From the NCBI GenBank assembly GCA_028095005.1, contig CM051459.1, positions 146,858,901 through 146,922,900 of the forward strand: DNA of 64,000 bases, written 5' to 3'. Positions within the stretch are counted from its first letter, which is position 1. Each line of letters begins with the position of its first letter. The notes below the pieces were generated by a model that was not told the origin of the DNA, searched no databases, and was given only the letters and a program-made list of their open reading frames with translations. Both the position numbers and the translations under genes were made by a program. Source of the DNA: Rhynchospora pubera. Taxonomy: Eukaryota > Streptophyta > Magnoliopsida > Poales > Cyperaceae. Positions 9,575 to 21,105 of this stretch are shown one piece after another.

Positions 9575-10653
9575 TTAACTTGTCACTGGAACGGCCTCAT
9601 ACGTTGCACCACAGCACCACAATTATTGTGAAAATCTGTAATTGTGAAGTCTGTAACAGGCGATCTGCATTCATTTTTTCACTCATTCCCGGCCGCTATT
9701 TGAAACTTGAAAGTGTTTTTGACTTTTTGTAGCTCTCTGGTTTAATTTTGTGGTTTGTAAATGTTCTGTAACTTTCGTGATTGTATCTACGAACTGATCT
9801 TGATTAAATTATGTCTAAGGTCTTAACTTGCACAATAATAATTCATTATTTCACTTGTACCACACAGAGGCCTTGATCCCTAACTTAGAACTGACACTGC
9901 GAGTTTTAAGCTAATCACTTTTTTTGGGGCTGAACTTGTTAATTATAAGGAGAAGAAATCAATTTAATTAAACACAGTATTAGTTGTAGACTTGTAGTCC
10001 CTCTTTGGTGGTGGTTTTCCTGGTAATTTCGGTGATTAAATTGAGGCTTCCGTTTATATACAGGTAGATGTATAATTACAATTCAAATATTTACCACAAA
10101 TAGATAAGGTCTTGTTTGGATGGAATAATCTCAGATTACATGATCCCTACCACTTCATTCAAAATATTATTTTCAAAGAGAATTAAAGATGACTTTTCCA
10201 AGCAGTAACAAATAATAAATTAAAAGAAAATCTCAAAAAAAAAATAATAAAAAGCATAAATGAGAGTAGTCTTCATATCCAATGGTTTCCATACCGATAA
10301 GAAGCATTTAAAATAATGCATTTTTTAAAAAAAAATAGCTCGCAACTATGCATTTTTTTTTCCTTTTTAACTCATAAAGGCCGTAGGCAAGCAAACATTT
10401 AATTAAGATAATGTATTCAAAATGATGTTGAAGCTACAAGGTAGTTATTTTGGTTTCTTTGTTTTCAAATGCCGCGTGGTGGAAGGATTTTAACCTGTTA
10501 AAACGATAAAATGCAATTTACTTATCGACGACAAATCAATTTACAATGTGTACTTAATATAACACACGATCAGCTAGCCAAAAAAAAACAAGGTATTTGA
10601 ATTATTTCATTTTAAAAATTTTGATGCGAATGTTACATTTGTCAAATAAATAT
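9575..10653. other. Intergenic DNA, no gene
   Basis: Short AT-rich frames only. A TCTTGTTTGGATGG motif at about 10112 resembles a Tourist-type terminus, but no partner was located. Confidence 0.4.
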
Positions 10654-10763
10654 GGGACCGTTTGAATTGCTTAGGAATAAGATGAAGAGTTTGAATTATT
10701 TATAATAAATTTATACTTAGGAATAGAAAATTTTTTCTATTCTCACGTGATCCAAACAGCTCT
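10654..10763. mobile_element. Short Tourist-like MITE
   Basis: GGGACCGTTTGAATTGCTTAGG on the left faces GATCCAAACAGCTCT on the right; the TTTGGAT-type termini and the TTTATAATAAATTTATAC core match other Tourist-like elements here. Ends are diverged. Confidence 0.45.
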
Positions 10764-11764
10764 TGTGATATCACTCGATCGAGGTAGGGTCTTAGGTAGC
10801 ATAAGAGCTCCAATTACTGCGCGCGCGGGGCGCGCCTATCATCTATCACCTACGTACGTTTCCTCATGTACTATTGACCACCCATGTTCAGTTGGTCATG
10901 AAACAAGAAGGGCTACCAATACTCATTTTTTTGCTCCAGACCTTGTACGGAATAAACAAGTATATTCTAGTATTAAATTAAATTCAGTTTGTTCTACAAT
11001 ACCACCACATGCTCCTTTGTCATCAATCACTTGGATTAGCAGCTTCAGTTGTTTTATTATACCCTCCCAAATCTTCATGAACCACGTGCTGATCTTCTCG
11101 TGGACCGGGTTTATCCAATGAGTTAAAATGCATATGCTTTCATGATTGCGTTAGCCGTATCACTGTCATCAGGTATTAAATGCTCCATGTTTCTCATGCA
11201 CACGCTTATGATAACATGATATGAAATCTCGATGCATTTAATGCGTATCTTTCTTTAATACGGACCTACCAACGTGAGAAAGTACAAAGCAAAAGCAATT
11301 AATGTTCCTCTTGTCTTAATTCCGATTTGATCTTTACTCTCGATGTTTCATGTTTGTGCGCCTCACTATATAAGAATTAAGCATTAAATGCTTTTGCCCA
11401 AGCCGGCGCGACGCTCTAGATGCATCATGCATCTATATATATATATGTTTCATGTTAATTATTTGATGTACACGTCACACATTGCTTGCAATGAAGCATG
11501 CAACAGCAAAATCATCCGAACAATACTTCATGGTCCCCGTAAATCTCTGCAACATTGAGTCATTGATGGAACATTTCAATAAAACGATTGGACAACTAGC
11601 CGAAGCAAATAGCATGCGTTCGTGAACCACAAGTGCACAACTAGCCGAAGCAAATAGCATGTGAAGATCTTATTCAATGTAGATTGGACAACTCTCTTCA
11701 AATATTAGAGGCATCTCTTTGAGAAGGCACATTTTTTCTCTTCATCTGTCCATTTCCACACTAT
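10764..11764. other. Intergenic DNA with a 24-bp direct repeat
   Basis: Bases 10747-11121 give a 124-codon frame with no recognisable domain and no splice context, probably chance. A 24-base unit, CAACTAGCCGAAGCAAATAG plus CATG, occurs twice about 46 bp apart at 11593 and 11639. Nothing else was identified. Confidence 0.35.
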
Positions 11765-11920
11765 GGGTGTGTTTGGATCGTCGGAAGAAAGAAGAAGAAG
11801 AAGGAAGAAGAAGAAAAAAAATTATAAATAATCCAAACTCTTCACAAAGTTACACACTTCCCAATACTTCTTCCCACTTCTTCCCTTCTTTCCTTCTTCC
11901 CACACCTATCCAAACGCACC
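11765..11920. mobile_element. Tourist-like MITE (GGGTGTGTTTGGAT end)
   Basis: Left end GGGTGTGTTTGGATCG, right end CACCTATCCAAACGCACC. The interior has a GAAGAAGAAG tract facing CTTCTTCCC and the shared CTCTTCACAAAGTTACACAC block. Same family as 13249-13395 and 13671-13808, in the opposite orientation. Confidence 0.7.
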
Positions 11921-12123
11921 ATATAGGCACAAAATGTTTTTCAATTACTGCTAAAAATTGGAACAATAGGAAGTTGATTTTCCTATTTAGTACCGTCTTA
12001 ATTTGCTGGGATAAATTAGGTGTATTTTTCTTTTGTCCTTCCATAGTTATGTGCTATCTTTTGTTTGATCAATGAATTTGCCTACGCCTAGAACATATGA
12101 TATATATACACTATTTTGAATTG

Positions 12124-12298
12124 AATCCCTATCCGGTGCCGCTCACTAATCCGAGCCGTTCGATCTGATTTTGACGATTAAATTTTTTCGGGTCTTACAA
12201 TCTGGTTATATGCACGGAGCACCATTATCATTGGATTTAATCTAAACGGCTCAGATTGCCGCGCTGGACGGTGTCGCGCAGCACTAGATTTGATTTCA
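12124..12298. mobile_element. About 180-bp Mutator-like MITE (copy 1)
   Basis: Perfect 10-bp target duplication TTTTGAATTG at 12114-12123 and 12299-12308. The interior carries CCGTTCGATCTGATTTTGA, TCGGGTCTTACAATCTGG, ATGCACGGAG and GCTGGACGGT, shared with 35818-35998 and 47263-47443. No coding potential. Confidence 0.8.
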
Positions 12299-12369
12299 TT
12301 TTGAATTGGGCCGTATATATTACAGGCCCCGTGATAGAATGAGATTGGCATCCTCAATAGTGGCCGTTT

Positions 12370-12650
12370 GGTACAGCCGATCAATTGTTTTTTTTTTATA
12401 TTTAAAAATTTTAAAATTCAAATGTTGAATCTAAACTATTGATTTTTTTTAATTTTATGGGAGATGCGTTTTTTATATAAATTTTATAAATTTTGGATTC
12501 GATTTGATATTTGATTAAGTGGCCAAATTATGAACGTATTAGAATTAATCTGTGATAGACTGATAGTTAACCAGATTCGTTCATTTATAAAACTTATATG
12601 AAAACATATTTTCCGTAAAATTGAATAAGATCAACAGTTTGGCTTCATAT
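12370..12650. mobile_element. Degenerate foldback MITE remnant
   Basis: AAATTTTAAAATTCAAATG, GAATCTAAAC and a TTGATTAAGTGGCCAAATTATG arm match the left half of the 424-bp foldback elements. The reverse arm (GTTCATTTATAAAACTTATATG, AATAAGATCAACAGTTTGG) is present but eroded, and the outer ends are missing. Confidence 0.6.
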
Positions 12651-12653
12651 GAT

Positions 12654-12799
12654 CAACACTTTTAAAATCACAATGACCAAATATAATTAAAGAAAGTTTT
12701 TCAGGTCTACAATTAAAGAAAATTATTAGGATAATTTAGGTAATACAATATAATGGAATTATTGGGGATAATTTGGTCACTGTGATTTTAAAAGTGTTG
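12654..12799. mobile_element. Small MITE with 28-bp inverted ends
   Basis: CAACACTTTTAAAATCACAATGACCAAAT on the left is the reverse complement, with few mismatches, of ATTTGGTCACTGTGATTTTAAAAGTGTTG on the right (quoted as end motifs CAACACTTTTAAAATCAC and GTGATTTTAAAAGTGTTG). The 90-bp core is AT-rich. It abuts the remnant at 12370. Confidence 0.65.
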
Positions 12800-12849
12800 C
12801 TCGGATTAAAAGTTTTGTTGTCGGGATCAGCACCCGAGAGAGTGTGTTA

Positions 12850-13190
12850 AACAATTAGTCATCCACAAGACCACAACAAAGCATGTGCTGCTTGTAAAAA
12901 GAGAAACGCAATCATATTTGCATAAGAACCTGTCGATTGTTTTAAATAATTTTGAAAAATACCTCTGGGACAGTTTTCCGCGCTAAAATTCAGATTATTT
13001 GTGGATAAACAAAGTATAGATGGAAAAAAAAATTCATTAAGATACAAATTCTAAGTTAGAAATTCATGTTAAGCCAGAGATGAACAATAATGCCCAAATC
13101 CTCCATATCTAATACTGTACAAGACTATACCGGCTTTTAAAAGTTAAGAATCGAATTTCAAATTAGCATTGTATTAGAAGGATATGTCTA
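12850..13190. repeat. Diverged repeat; inverted partner at 21655-21995
   Basis: Read in reverse complement, this matches 21655-21995: shared landmarks are GCACATGCTTT, TTTGTGGATGACC-type sequence, CCCAGAGGTATTT and ATGGAGGATTTGGGCAT. No coding content. Possibly two copies of an unidentified element in opposite orientation. Confidence 0.6.
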
Positions 13191-13248
13191 ATATCTAATA
13201 CTGTACAAGACTGTACTGGTTTTTACAAGTCAATTGTAGTAACACATA

Positions 13249-13395
13249 GGGTGCGTTTGGATAGGTGTGGGAAGAAGGGAAGAAGGGAAGAAGTATTGGG
13301 AAGTGTGTAACTTTGTGAAGAGTTTGGATTGTTTATAATTTTTTTTCTTCCCATCTTCCTTCTTCCTCTTCTTCTTCTCTCATCCAAACGCACCC
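13249..13395. mobile_element. Tourist-like MITE
   Basis: Ends GGGTGCGTTTGGATAGG and CATCCAAACGCACCC are inverted repeats; ATA flanks both sides. The interior AGAAGGGAAGAAG...AAGTGTGTAACTTTGTG is the reverse complement of the element at 11765. Confidence 0.8.
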
Positions 13396-13540
13396 ATAAG
13401 AAGGATATGTCATTTTACCTGAGCAGCTTGCCCTACTAAAAAATCAGTGCCTTTACTATCAACCAATATAAGGTCTAATAGTTCTTTTAACGGCTTTGAG
13501 AACATTCCATTGACCTCCTACATCCAATAACGGCCTGTTT

Positions 13541-14492
13541 GGTTGGGGGAGAAATCACGGAGGGGAAAGGTAACCAATGGAAATTAGATATTTAATCCTG
13601 TTTGGATGGAGATAAAATGGCGGAGGAAAATTTGTCAGGAAACCGTTTCCTTCCGTCTTTTCCTTTCTATGGGTACGTTTGAATAGGTGTGGGAAGAAGG
13701 GAAGAAGTATTGGAAAGTGTGTAACTTTATGAAGAGTTTGAATTATTTATAATTTTTTTCTTCTTCTTTCTTTTTCTTCTTCTTTCTTCCAACGATCCAA
13801 ACGCATCCTATAGAAAATAATTCTCCTCCAATTCGGAGTGGACACGAGGGAAAGAAAAATCTTAGCTAAAAGTAAAACTAATCTTGTTAAAAGACATCGA
13901 TACTCTTAACTTCTTTTTTTAATATGCAAATTCCACTTTTCTCCGGAGCGTTTTTGCTAAAAGACAAAATAGAATTTGGTTTCTATGGTTTTTGCTATAG
14001 TCGTCAATTAGTTTATTACTTTATGATTATATCTTTATGGAGATTTCTTTTGTTCAATTAATTTATTAATAGAATTCAGAAGCATAATTCGAAATGTTTT
14101 ACGGTTATAACCATAAATCCAACTTTATTGGTTACTTGAACCTATCCCCATATTGTTTATATTTAGTTTTTTTTATTGAGATTGATTAAAAATATATATA
14201 TCAACAAACATATAAGCGTTGTTTATTTTTTGAATTATGCGCGCAATCAAATTGTTTGCTCTATAACGCAAAGGGTGCAGTGGTAAATTAGTCAAAAATT
14301 TATATTTTTTCTTAATCAAAATAATCTATCCAAACAAGAAATACAAAGGAAAGGAAAATTAATTTTCCTTCCCCTTCATTTTTCATCCAAACAAGAAATA
14401 TAAAATTGCTTCACTTTCCATCCCATTCCTTTACCTCCCTCTTTATATTTTCCTTTCCCTCCCATCCTCTACCATCGAACCAAACAGTGTGT
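13541..14492. mobile_element. Non-autonomous element with GTTTGGTT ends (tentative)
   Basis: CTGTTTGGTTGGGGG at 13534-13549 faces CGAACCAAACAGTG at 14478-14490. The interior begins purine-rich (GAGGGGAAAGG) and ends pyrimidine-rich (CCTTTCCCTCCC), and contains GGAAAATTAATTTTCC. It resembles 51088-52104. The Tourist-like MITE at 13671 inserted within it. Exact ends and target duplication are unclear. Confidence 0.5.
13671..13808. mobile_element. Tourist-like MITE nested in the 13541-14492 element
   Basis: GGGTACGTTTGAATAGGTG and GATCCAAACGCATCC ends, with the same AGAAGGGAAGAAG and GTGTGTAACTTTATGAAG interior as 13249-13395. The flanking TAT/TAG may be the short target duplication. Confidence 0.65.
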
Positions 14493-14591
14493 AAAAGTAA
14501 AAGTTACTTAAGACGGTGCTCTTTCTTTACTAAGAAGCCTTTTAATGTTTATAGCTGAAAACCTTAGACTCAGTTTTATACGACTAATATT

Positions 14592-15160
14592 TAGGGCTGT
14601 CAATGTGTACGGTACGGTACGGTAGAAGGTATTTCTATTACCGTACCCGTTAAAATTTTCTTTACCCGTACCCGTTAAAAATATCTTTATCCGTACCTTA
14701 GCCGTTTCCGTTAAGAATTAACGGTACGGATACGGTAACGGTAAAAAATGAATACAATAATAATAAAATTTGTACACTCTGTATAAATAAATTATATCAA
14801 TAAGTATATTAATAAAATGCAACAATGGTGGCGAATATTTTAGGTTTATGCTTTTTTATTTTTTCATACACTGAATGGAAAGAATTATAAATCTTAAATA
14901 AAATCTAGCAATATTTTTTTACCAATCATGCAATATAAGATGCCATTTGTATCATGTAATTGTTTCTTTTTAATTGTGGCAATTACCCGTTATGAAAACG
15001 GTACGAAATAGGTTTTACCTGTACCCGTACCCGTTAAATTAACGAAAAATTTTTCTTACCCATACCCGTACCCGTTAACTTAACAAAAATAAAACTTTAC
15101 CCATACCCGTCTTATACGGTACGGTACGGGTTGGATAAACGAGTTTTATTGACAGCCCTA
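14592..15160. mobile_element. hAT-like non-autonomous element, 569 bp
   Basis: Ends TAGGGCTGTCAAT and ATTGACAGCCCTA (allowing the terminal offset) are inverted repeats. The flanks CTAATATT (14584-14591) and CTAATACT (15161-15168) are an 8-bp duplication with one mismatch, as expected for hAT. Subterminal regions are dense in ACGGTACGG and TACCCGTACCCGTT repeats. No transposase. Confidence 0.85.
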
Positions 15161-15499
15161 CTAATACTCAAAGGGTGCAACAGTTCCTTGCATTATTAAA
15201 AAATTACAAAAACATCATTAATTTTGTTTATTTGTGGTTTTCATTACGTACTTATATTCGGCCCTAAGAACCATGACTTACTAAGGTTTCATCTAATAGT
15301 TGAGATAAGAACTAGTAAATTCCAAAATTTGGTGTACAAATTTAAAAGATGGAAAATTAAAGGACCAACTACTTACAACAAACCATATACATTCGGTGTA
15401 GGATAATTAATTTCATGTACCCGTTAATAATCGCCGACACTCCGTATCTCTCTCGTCTTCCTCCTGAATTCTGTGACTTTCGTCTTAACAGATTGAGAT

Positions 15500-15890
15500 T
15501 ACTTGTACATAATTCATACTTAACTTTTGTACTTACTGAGATAATTTGTACATAATTGACTACTGCATTGGATATTCACACCTATCCCTTCTTTCTTATT
15601 TCCTAGTTGAGATAATTTGAATTCATTGAGGTTAAATATTTTTTTTATACTAACTGAATAAACAAAAAAGGGTATCTTATAGTCTTAAACAATTATATAG
15701 AGCGGTATTGAAAAGCAATTTTTTTTATATATCAGCAGGATGGGCTCCTGGTTCGGCTAAAGGTTACCCTCTTCATCTCTGTTTCCTCCAATAAGGAAAT
15801 TCTCTGAACATACAAGGTCGGTGGCTGCACCAACTAGAGCCTGGTTCTCATGACTTCACTTTCATACTGCTCCGGCCTCCGGGTAAGGCT
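15500..15890 (+). repeat. Duplicated block P, copy 1 left part
   Basis: Matches 39190-39560 (shared: AATTTGAATTCATTGAGG, GGGTATCTTATA, AACAATTATATA, CCTCTTCA, TGTTTCCTCCAATAAGG). The match resumes at 19603 after the LTR retrotransposon. Non-coding; parent sequence unknown. Confidence 0.75.
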
Positions 15891-15895
15891 CGGAC

Positions 15896-16574
15896 TGTTG
15901 GATAAACTCAAAATTTCTCGTGAACTAGTTGAGAATTTTTTCTGGACAAACAAACATGTTGTCCAATTAAATTGACTTTCCGTTGGAATATTAATTTCCT
16001 AATTAAACCCATTATTCCCACTATTTATTTATTCCCACTACTTACCGTTTCTTTTCTAATTAATCAATTAAATCTGAAAATTTATGTGAGGCCCAAAACG
16101 TTGATTGCTTTGTCCATCACTATTCCTCAATTAAGATATTGATATTTGTGATTAACAATTGCCTTTTAGCCGTTGCTTTATAGTCTATATATATTATGTT
16201 CCATTTTCATCAAATGACGAACCGGAGAAATACCGATATTTGTTATAGAGAAAACTTTGATTCCGATTCCAATTCAATTTTCCATTTGTTTTGATATTAC
16301 TCATAGTAATACTACAACTTTATTTGAAATATTACATCGTTAAATTCTGCTGGATATTGTGGAGATCTCTCATCAGTCACTTCTCCGGTCGTGCCCTAAG
16401 GAGTGACACTTACCCGTCTTATCTTGGTTGCGGTTCCTCTTGCACGTTGAGACGGAATACGCTTAAGGACAGCGCCTAGCGCGATTCGGGTAAAAATGTT
16501 TTAATTATTTATTTTATTTATTTTATTTATTTTTATGCTATCCGAATTGTTAAATATTTGATTTTGCACCAACA
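15896..16574 (+). repeat. Left LTR, 679 bp
   Basis: TGTTGG...CCAACA ends; same length and, as far as read, same sequence as the right LTR. A CGGAATACGCTTAAGG segment inside resembles, in reverse complement, the CTTAAGCGTATATTCCG directly after the LTR. Confidence 0.92.
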
Positions 16575-18923
16575 ATCTTAAGCGTATATTCCGTGATTCG
16601 GATAGTTCCTCAATTATCGTTGATATTTCTTGATATTTGAATAAATTAGTCAGTAAATTTAAAGAAATCAGAATAAAAAAATTTGTTGACGCGGCTTTGT
16701 TGTAATATAAATGAAAAATGAATTATAACAAATTATTGGAGCACCGTTCCATATATACTATTTTGTTTTTCGTATATTTTGATTAAATTCGTTACTGAAT
16801 ATTATAGATGCAATTTCAATGTTTTGAATTAATATTGTTTTGGCCGATATTTCTTTCTGTTTACTATAACACTAATTGATATACAACTGTCATTTGGTTC
16901 CATGAGTAATCTTATATATATATATAAAAAAAACCACAATTTAGTATTTACAAGTTAGAATATTTGTTGCGTATAATTATATGATTTTCCTTCAATTAAA
17001 ATCTTTCTCATAACCATATGTCATAAATTGTGTTGCTAATAAAACTGATACTTATGCTCATATATTTTGTGCCATTTAATCCATGCATGTCAGCCTAATT
17101 TTTGAAGATAACAAAACTTGTTAAATATATTGCTTTATATCTACACCATGTATATATCCTATATGTTCATACGTATCTATTTATAAAGAATTTTACACCT
17201 TTGCTTTGCATGGCAATACTGATTAGATCTAAGTTCTTTAGAATTAAAAAATATTATTTGCTATTTAGCTATAGCTTTAATCAGTAAAATATTGACATAT
17301 ATAGTCAATGATTTCTGGTAATGGTTGTTGTTATATTGTTATATTGATTATATTTATTAAATAATATTGGTGCTGTAAATTAATTACCAAAACAGTGTAT
17401 ATATGAAATAAAGAGTGCTGTTAATAGACATGCTAAAAGAAAAATGGTTAAGAGAGTATTAATATTAACATTTAAGGTGAGTTACAAACCGAAAATAGTT
17501 ATAATCATAATAAAGTTTGGTCCTTAAACGTTATTGATCTTTTGCTCAATTGCAAATAAATGTAGTTATTTGTGAGATATTTTATCTCTTTAACTGTTCA
17601 ACTTTATGATGATTTGGATGTGAGAATTAATAATGATTAAGAGGAATCCATTTAGAACTAATTTTTATTATTGATATTAAACTAAATTTAAATATCTGGT
17701 AGTTATAATGAATTTTATAATTGAGTTCTTTTTATATTTTTGTGATATGTGATACTTGTAGTCTTGATGACTATTAATTCGTTGTGATTGAATCAAATTC
17801 CGAAAAAAAAAGGAAATGTGGGGGTGTAAAATAAAACTCAACTGATATATATGAGTTTGTATTTTGCTTATTAATAATAACTGATATTAATAAGGATGCA
17901 TAGAAAATTATGATGTTCATATATCAGAAAAATGTGGGGGTCACCTTTTAAAAAAAAAATTGACGAGATTATAAATGGATATATTGTATGTGATTATGAT
18001 TAATTTCATTAGCATGATGCTATTATGAAATGCTTCAGAGGCTTATTACTAACAAATTTTTGGAGAATTTGTTTTCGGAGGTTTCTTTGCAGGAAAAAGA
18101 AATAAATTGAGCTCAAGTATCGAAGCGACTAGTCGGCATGAGAAAATGAAATAAAAAATAAAAATAAAAATGAGATGAACTTAATGAGAAGTTCTATGAA
18201 CTTGATGAGAAGTTCATATTTCATCGAGGGGGATGGGTATTAGCCCTAAAGGGCCACTTGCGGGGGCAACCCAATCTCCGAAAGGCAGACCCCTGGAAAG
18301 AGATTCAATGGGTAATAACAATCCGACAAGTGGTCGAAGAGTACACACTTTTTAGGAGCATAGACTCCAACCCCATCCCTATGGTGAGTGTGCTCTATGT
18401 AGATGTAAGGTTGAGCATATTAGCTCTTAATGAGGACCAAAGCGGTAATTTCCGTGGGATGTGCATCTACACACATCCTTGGCAGGGACTCACCTATATG
18501 AGAGTGTCTGTATACGGCCGCGGTGCGGGGCATGGGTAAGCCCTTAAGACTCTCATGAAAAATCCAAGGTACATGCGTATGGCCATTAATGCGCACCCCG
18601 CGATGATTTTTCTCCGTATTACGTGTATGGTGTCGTAGAATTTGGGTCCAAGGAACGAGTTCAAGACATAAGTTCTCTCTGTCTCCTCCAAATTTGATGC
18701 ACCTATACTAAGTGAAGTTCAAAGTTTGAAAACTACTTCATGATGCGAATATAAATATCCAGCAATTTGTTATTCACCATTTGTTTGTTCCAAATTTCTA
18801 ATTTTATCCAATTTGCTTATATACATCTCATATATATATGGAAGTGATCATTTATTTCAAATAGAATTTCTATTCTAGCTTTCAATAATTTGATGTTCTT
18901 AAATTTTGAGTTTTGTGGGGGAT

Positions 18924-19602
18924 TGTTGGATAAACTCAAAATTTCTCGTGAACTAGTTGAGAATTTTTTCTGGACAAACAAACATGTTGTCCAATTAAAT
19001 TGACTTTCCGTTGGAATATTAATTTCCTAATTAAACCCATTATTCCCACTATTTATTTATTCCCACTACTTACCGTTTCTTTTCTAATTAATCAATTAAA
19101 TCTGAAAATTTATGTGAGGCCCAAAACGTTGATTGCTTTGTCCATCACTATTCCTCAATTAAGATATTGATATTTGTGATTAACAATTGCCTTTTAGCCG
19201 TTGCTTTATAGTCTATATATATTATGTTCCATTTTCATCAAATGACGAACCGGAGAAATACCGATATTTGTTATAGAGAAAACTTTGATTCCGATTCCAA
19301 TTCAATTTTCCATTTGTTTTGATATTACTCATAGTAATACTACAACTTTATTTGAAATATTACATCGTTAAATTCTGCTGGATATTGTGGAGATCTCTCA
19401 TCAGTCACTTCTCCGGTCGTGCCCTAAGGAGTGACACTTACCCGTCTTATCTTGGTTGCGGTTCCTCTTGCACGTTGAGACGGAATACGCTTAAGGACAG
19501 CGCCTAGCGCGATTCGGGTAAAAATGTTTTAATTATTTATTTTATTTATTTTATTTATTTTTATGCTATCCGAATTGTTAAATATTTGATTTTGCACCAA
19601 CA
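18924..19602 (+). repeat. Right LTR, 679 bp
   Basis: Direct repeat of 15896-16574, preceded by the polypurine tract and followed by the CGGAC target duplication. Confidence 0.92.
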
Positions 19603-20200
19603 CGGACTCACTGAGATAAGTCCATGGATAAGAGCTTTTATAACTGAGACTTTCTGGTAATATATGTTGCCACGCAAATGAAAAATCAAAACAATCAGTT
19701 TTTGTAGGATAATCTTCTGTCCTCGTATTAGATGTGAAGTATACTTTATGAACCTCAAAATTCTAAAGCAAATTCTAGATGGTAAATCCTTCCAGTCAGT
19801 AAAATCCAAGGAAAAAGAAACGGCCAGTAAAAGAATTATACTCTGCAATTTGGGAAAAGGTTATTTTACAGTATTGCATTTGCCTATGATGAGTGGTTTA
19901 CCAGTGTAGCAGTTTTGTTGTGCCTGATATCTCTTTGATACCGATCCAGTCCAGAGAGCACATATTAACTGGCACACAGCATCTTCTTATAAAAATGCTT
20001 TGGTAGCAAGTTAGCAACAAAAGTAGATAGCAACAGCCTCGTAGCATGTCAGTCTTATTCTTGTGTTCATTTAAACAGGCCTAATTCAGAAGAAGCTCTG
20101 AACGAGCATTTAGTTGAAAAACAAATTAAGCAAATTTGCACACCACAATCATCTTTCAGTCTATGACAATGACCGGCAAGTACAGCAGTATCAAGAAGTT
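19603..20200 (+). repeat. Duplicated block P, copy 1 right part
   Basis: Continues the match to 39565-39950 (AGTTTTTGTAGGATAATC, CCTTCCAGTCAGTAAAATCC, CATTTGCCTATGATGAGTGG). It then jumps to sequence matching 40810-40935 (GTAGCATGTCAGTCTTAT), implying an internal deletion relative to the other copy. Confidence 0.7.
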
Positions 20201-20364
20201 CATGAAGCTTTTCTAGTACATATAAAGGAAATAGTCTTAGTTCTGATTTAAAAATCCTTCTGTTGTTTTCTTGGGTTTACAGTCCAAAATATATACTGCA
20301 CATTGATGTATGAAGAAAACCTGTAGAAATCCTTCGCAAATCCTTCTGTTGCTTTTTTCATTCC

Positions 20365-21105
20365 ATTCCAGTGGGATCCGTTTGCGAACGGACCCAAATC
20401 CGTTAAGCACGGAAGTCACTGAATTATGTTTTTGAAAGCTTTCTGCACCATCCGTTGAGAACAAAACTCAACCCGTTTAGAACAGAACTAAACTCCAGTG
20501 GGTCCGTTTGAGGAAAACTCCAGTGGGTCCGTTTGAGGACGAATACAAATCCGTTAAGCAATGAAGTCACAGAATTCGGTTTATTAAAGCTTTCTGCAGC
20601 ATCCGTTGAGAACTTATCTCAACTCGTTTAGAACGGAATTAAACTCCAGTGGGTCCGTTGAAGGGATGCAAAATCCATTAAAAATTTCTGCACCGTACGT
20701 TAAGAACAGATCTTAATCCGTTAGAACGGAAGTTCAGTTTTTTAAAACCTCTCTGCATCATCCGTTTAGAACGGATCCGAATCTGTTAAGACAGAAGTCG
20801 CAGATTTCAGCTTTCTAATACCTTTCTTTCTGCACTATCAGTTGAGAACGAATCTTAATCCCTTTAGAACGGAAGTCACTGAGTTCAGTTTTTTAATAAA
20901 ACCTTTATGCACCATCAGTTGAGAACGGAACTTAATCCGTTAAGACGGAAGTCACAGGATTCAGCCTTTTAGAACTTTCTGCACCGTCCGTTTAGAACGG
21001 ACCTGAATTCGTTAAGACGGAAGTTACAAAATTTCAGCTTTTTGAAACCTTTTTTGCACCATCTGTTCAGAACGGTTTAAGGTCCGTTTAGAACGGAAGT
21101 GAGAA
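20365..21105. repeat. CCGTTnAGAACGG palindrome array (array 1)
   Basis: About ten imperfect units of roughly 75 bp. Each carries TTTCTGCACCATCCGTTGAG, AACGGATCT, AATCCGTTTAGAACGGAAGT and CACAGAATTCAGTTTTT, so each has two copies of the self-complementary core CCGTTnAGAACGG or a shortened form. The same unit recurs in arrays near 33.0, 34.2, 34.8, 35.1, 38.2, 43.1, 43.5, 44.5 and 45.2 kb. No protein is encoded across it. Confidence 0.85.

Larger units (their letters stand above)
15896..19602. mobile_element. Non-autonomous LTR retrotransposon, 3.7 kb
   Basis: Two direct repeats of 679 bp (15896-16574 and 18924-19602) both start TGTTGGATAAACTC and end TTTTGCACCAACA. They are flanked by a perfect 5-bp duplication CGGAC (15891-15895, 19603-19607). 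A purine-rich tract (GTGGGGGA, 18914-18922) precedes the right LTR, indicating plus orientation. Wherever compared, the LTRs are identical, including a 62-codon chance frame, so insertion is probably recent. The 2349-bp interior has no gag or pol similarity; its longest frame (18258-18539, 93 codons) is unrecognised. No standard tRNA-Met primer site follows the left LTR. Mobilisation would need proteins from elsewhere. The empty site is preserved in the sister block near 39563. Confidence 0.93.

Noticed and set aside
10747..11121. 124-codon plus-strand frame as a novel gene
   Set aside because: No domain, no family, low-complexity neighbours, and its start lies in a MITE end.
16291..16479. 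62-codon frame present in both LTRs as a conserved protein
   Set aside because: Its conservation is explained by the two LTRs being copies of each other.
18258..18539. 93-codon frame inside the LTR element as a gene
   Set aside because: No recognisable domain, no gag/pol motifs, and the interior otherwise lacks coding signal.
20365..21105. CRISPR-like array of regularly spaced repeats
   Set aside because: The repeats are imperfect, spacers are conserved rather than unique, the same unit is dispersed across the window, and the DNA is eukaryotic.
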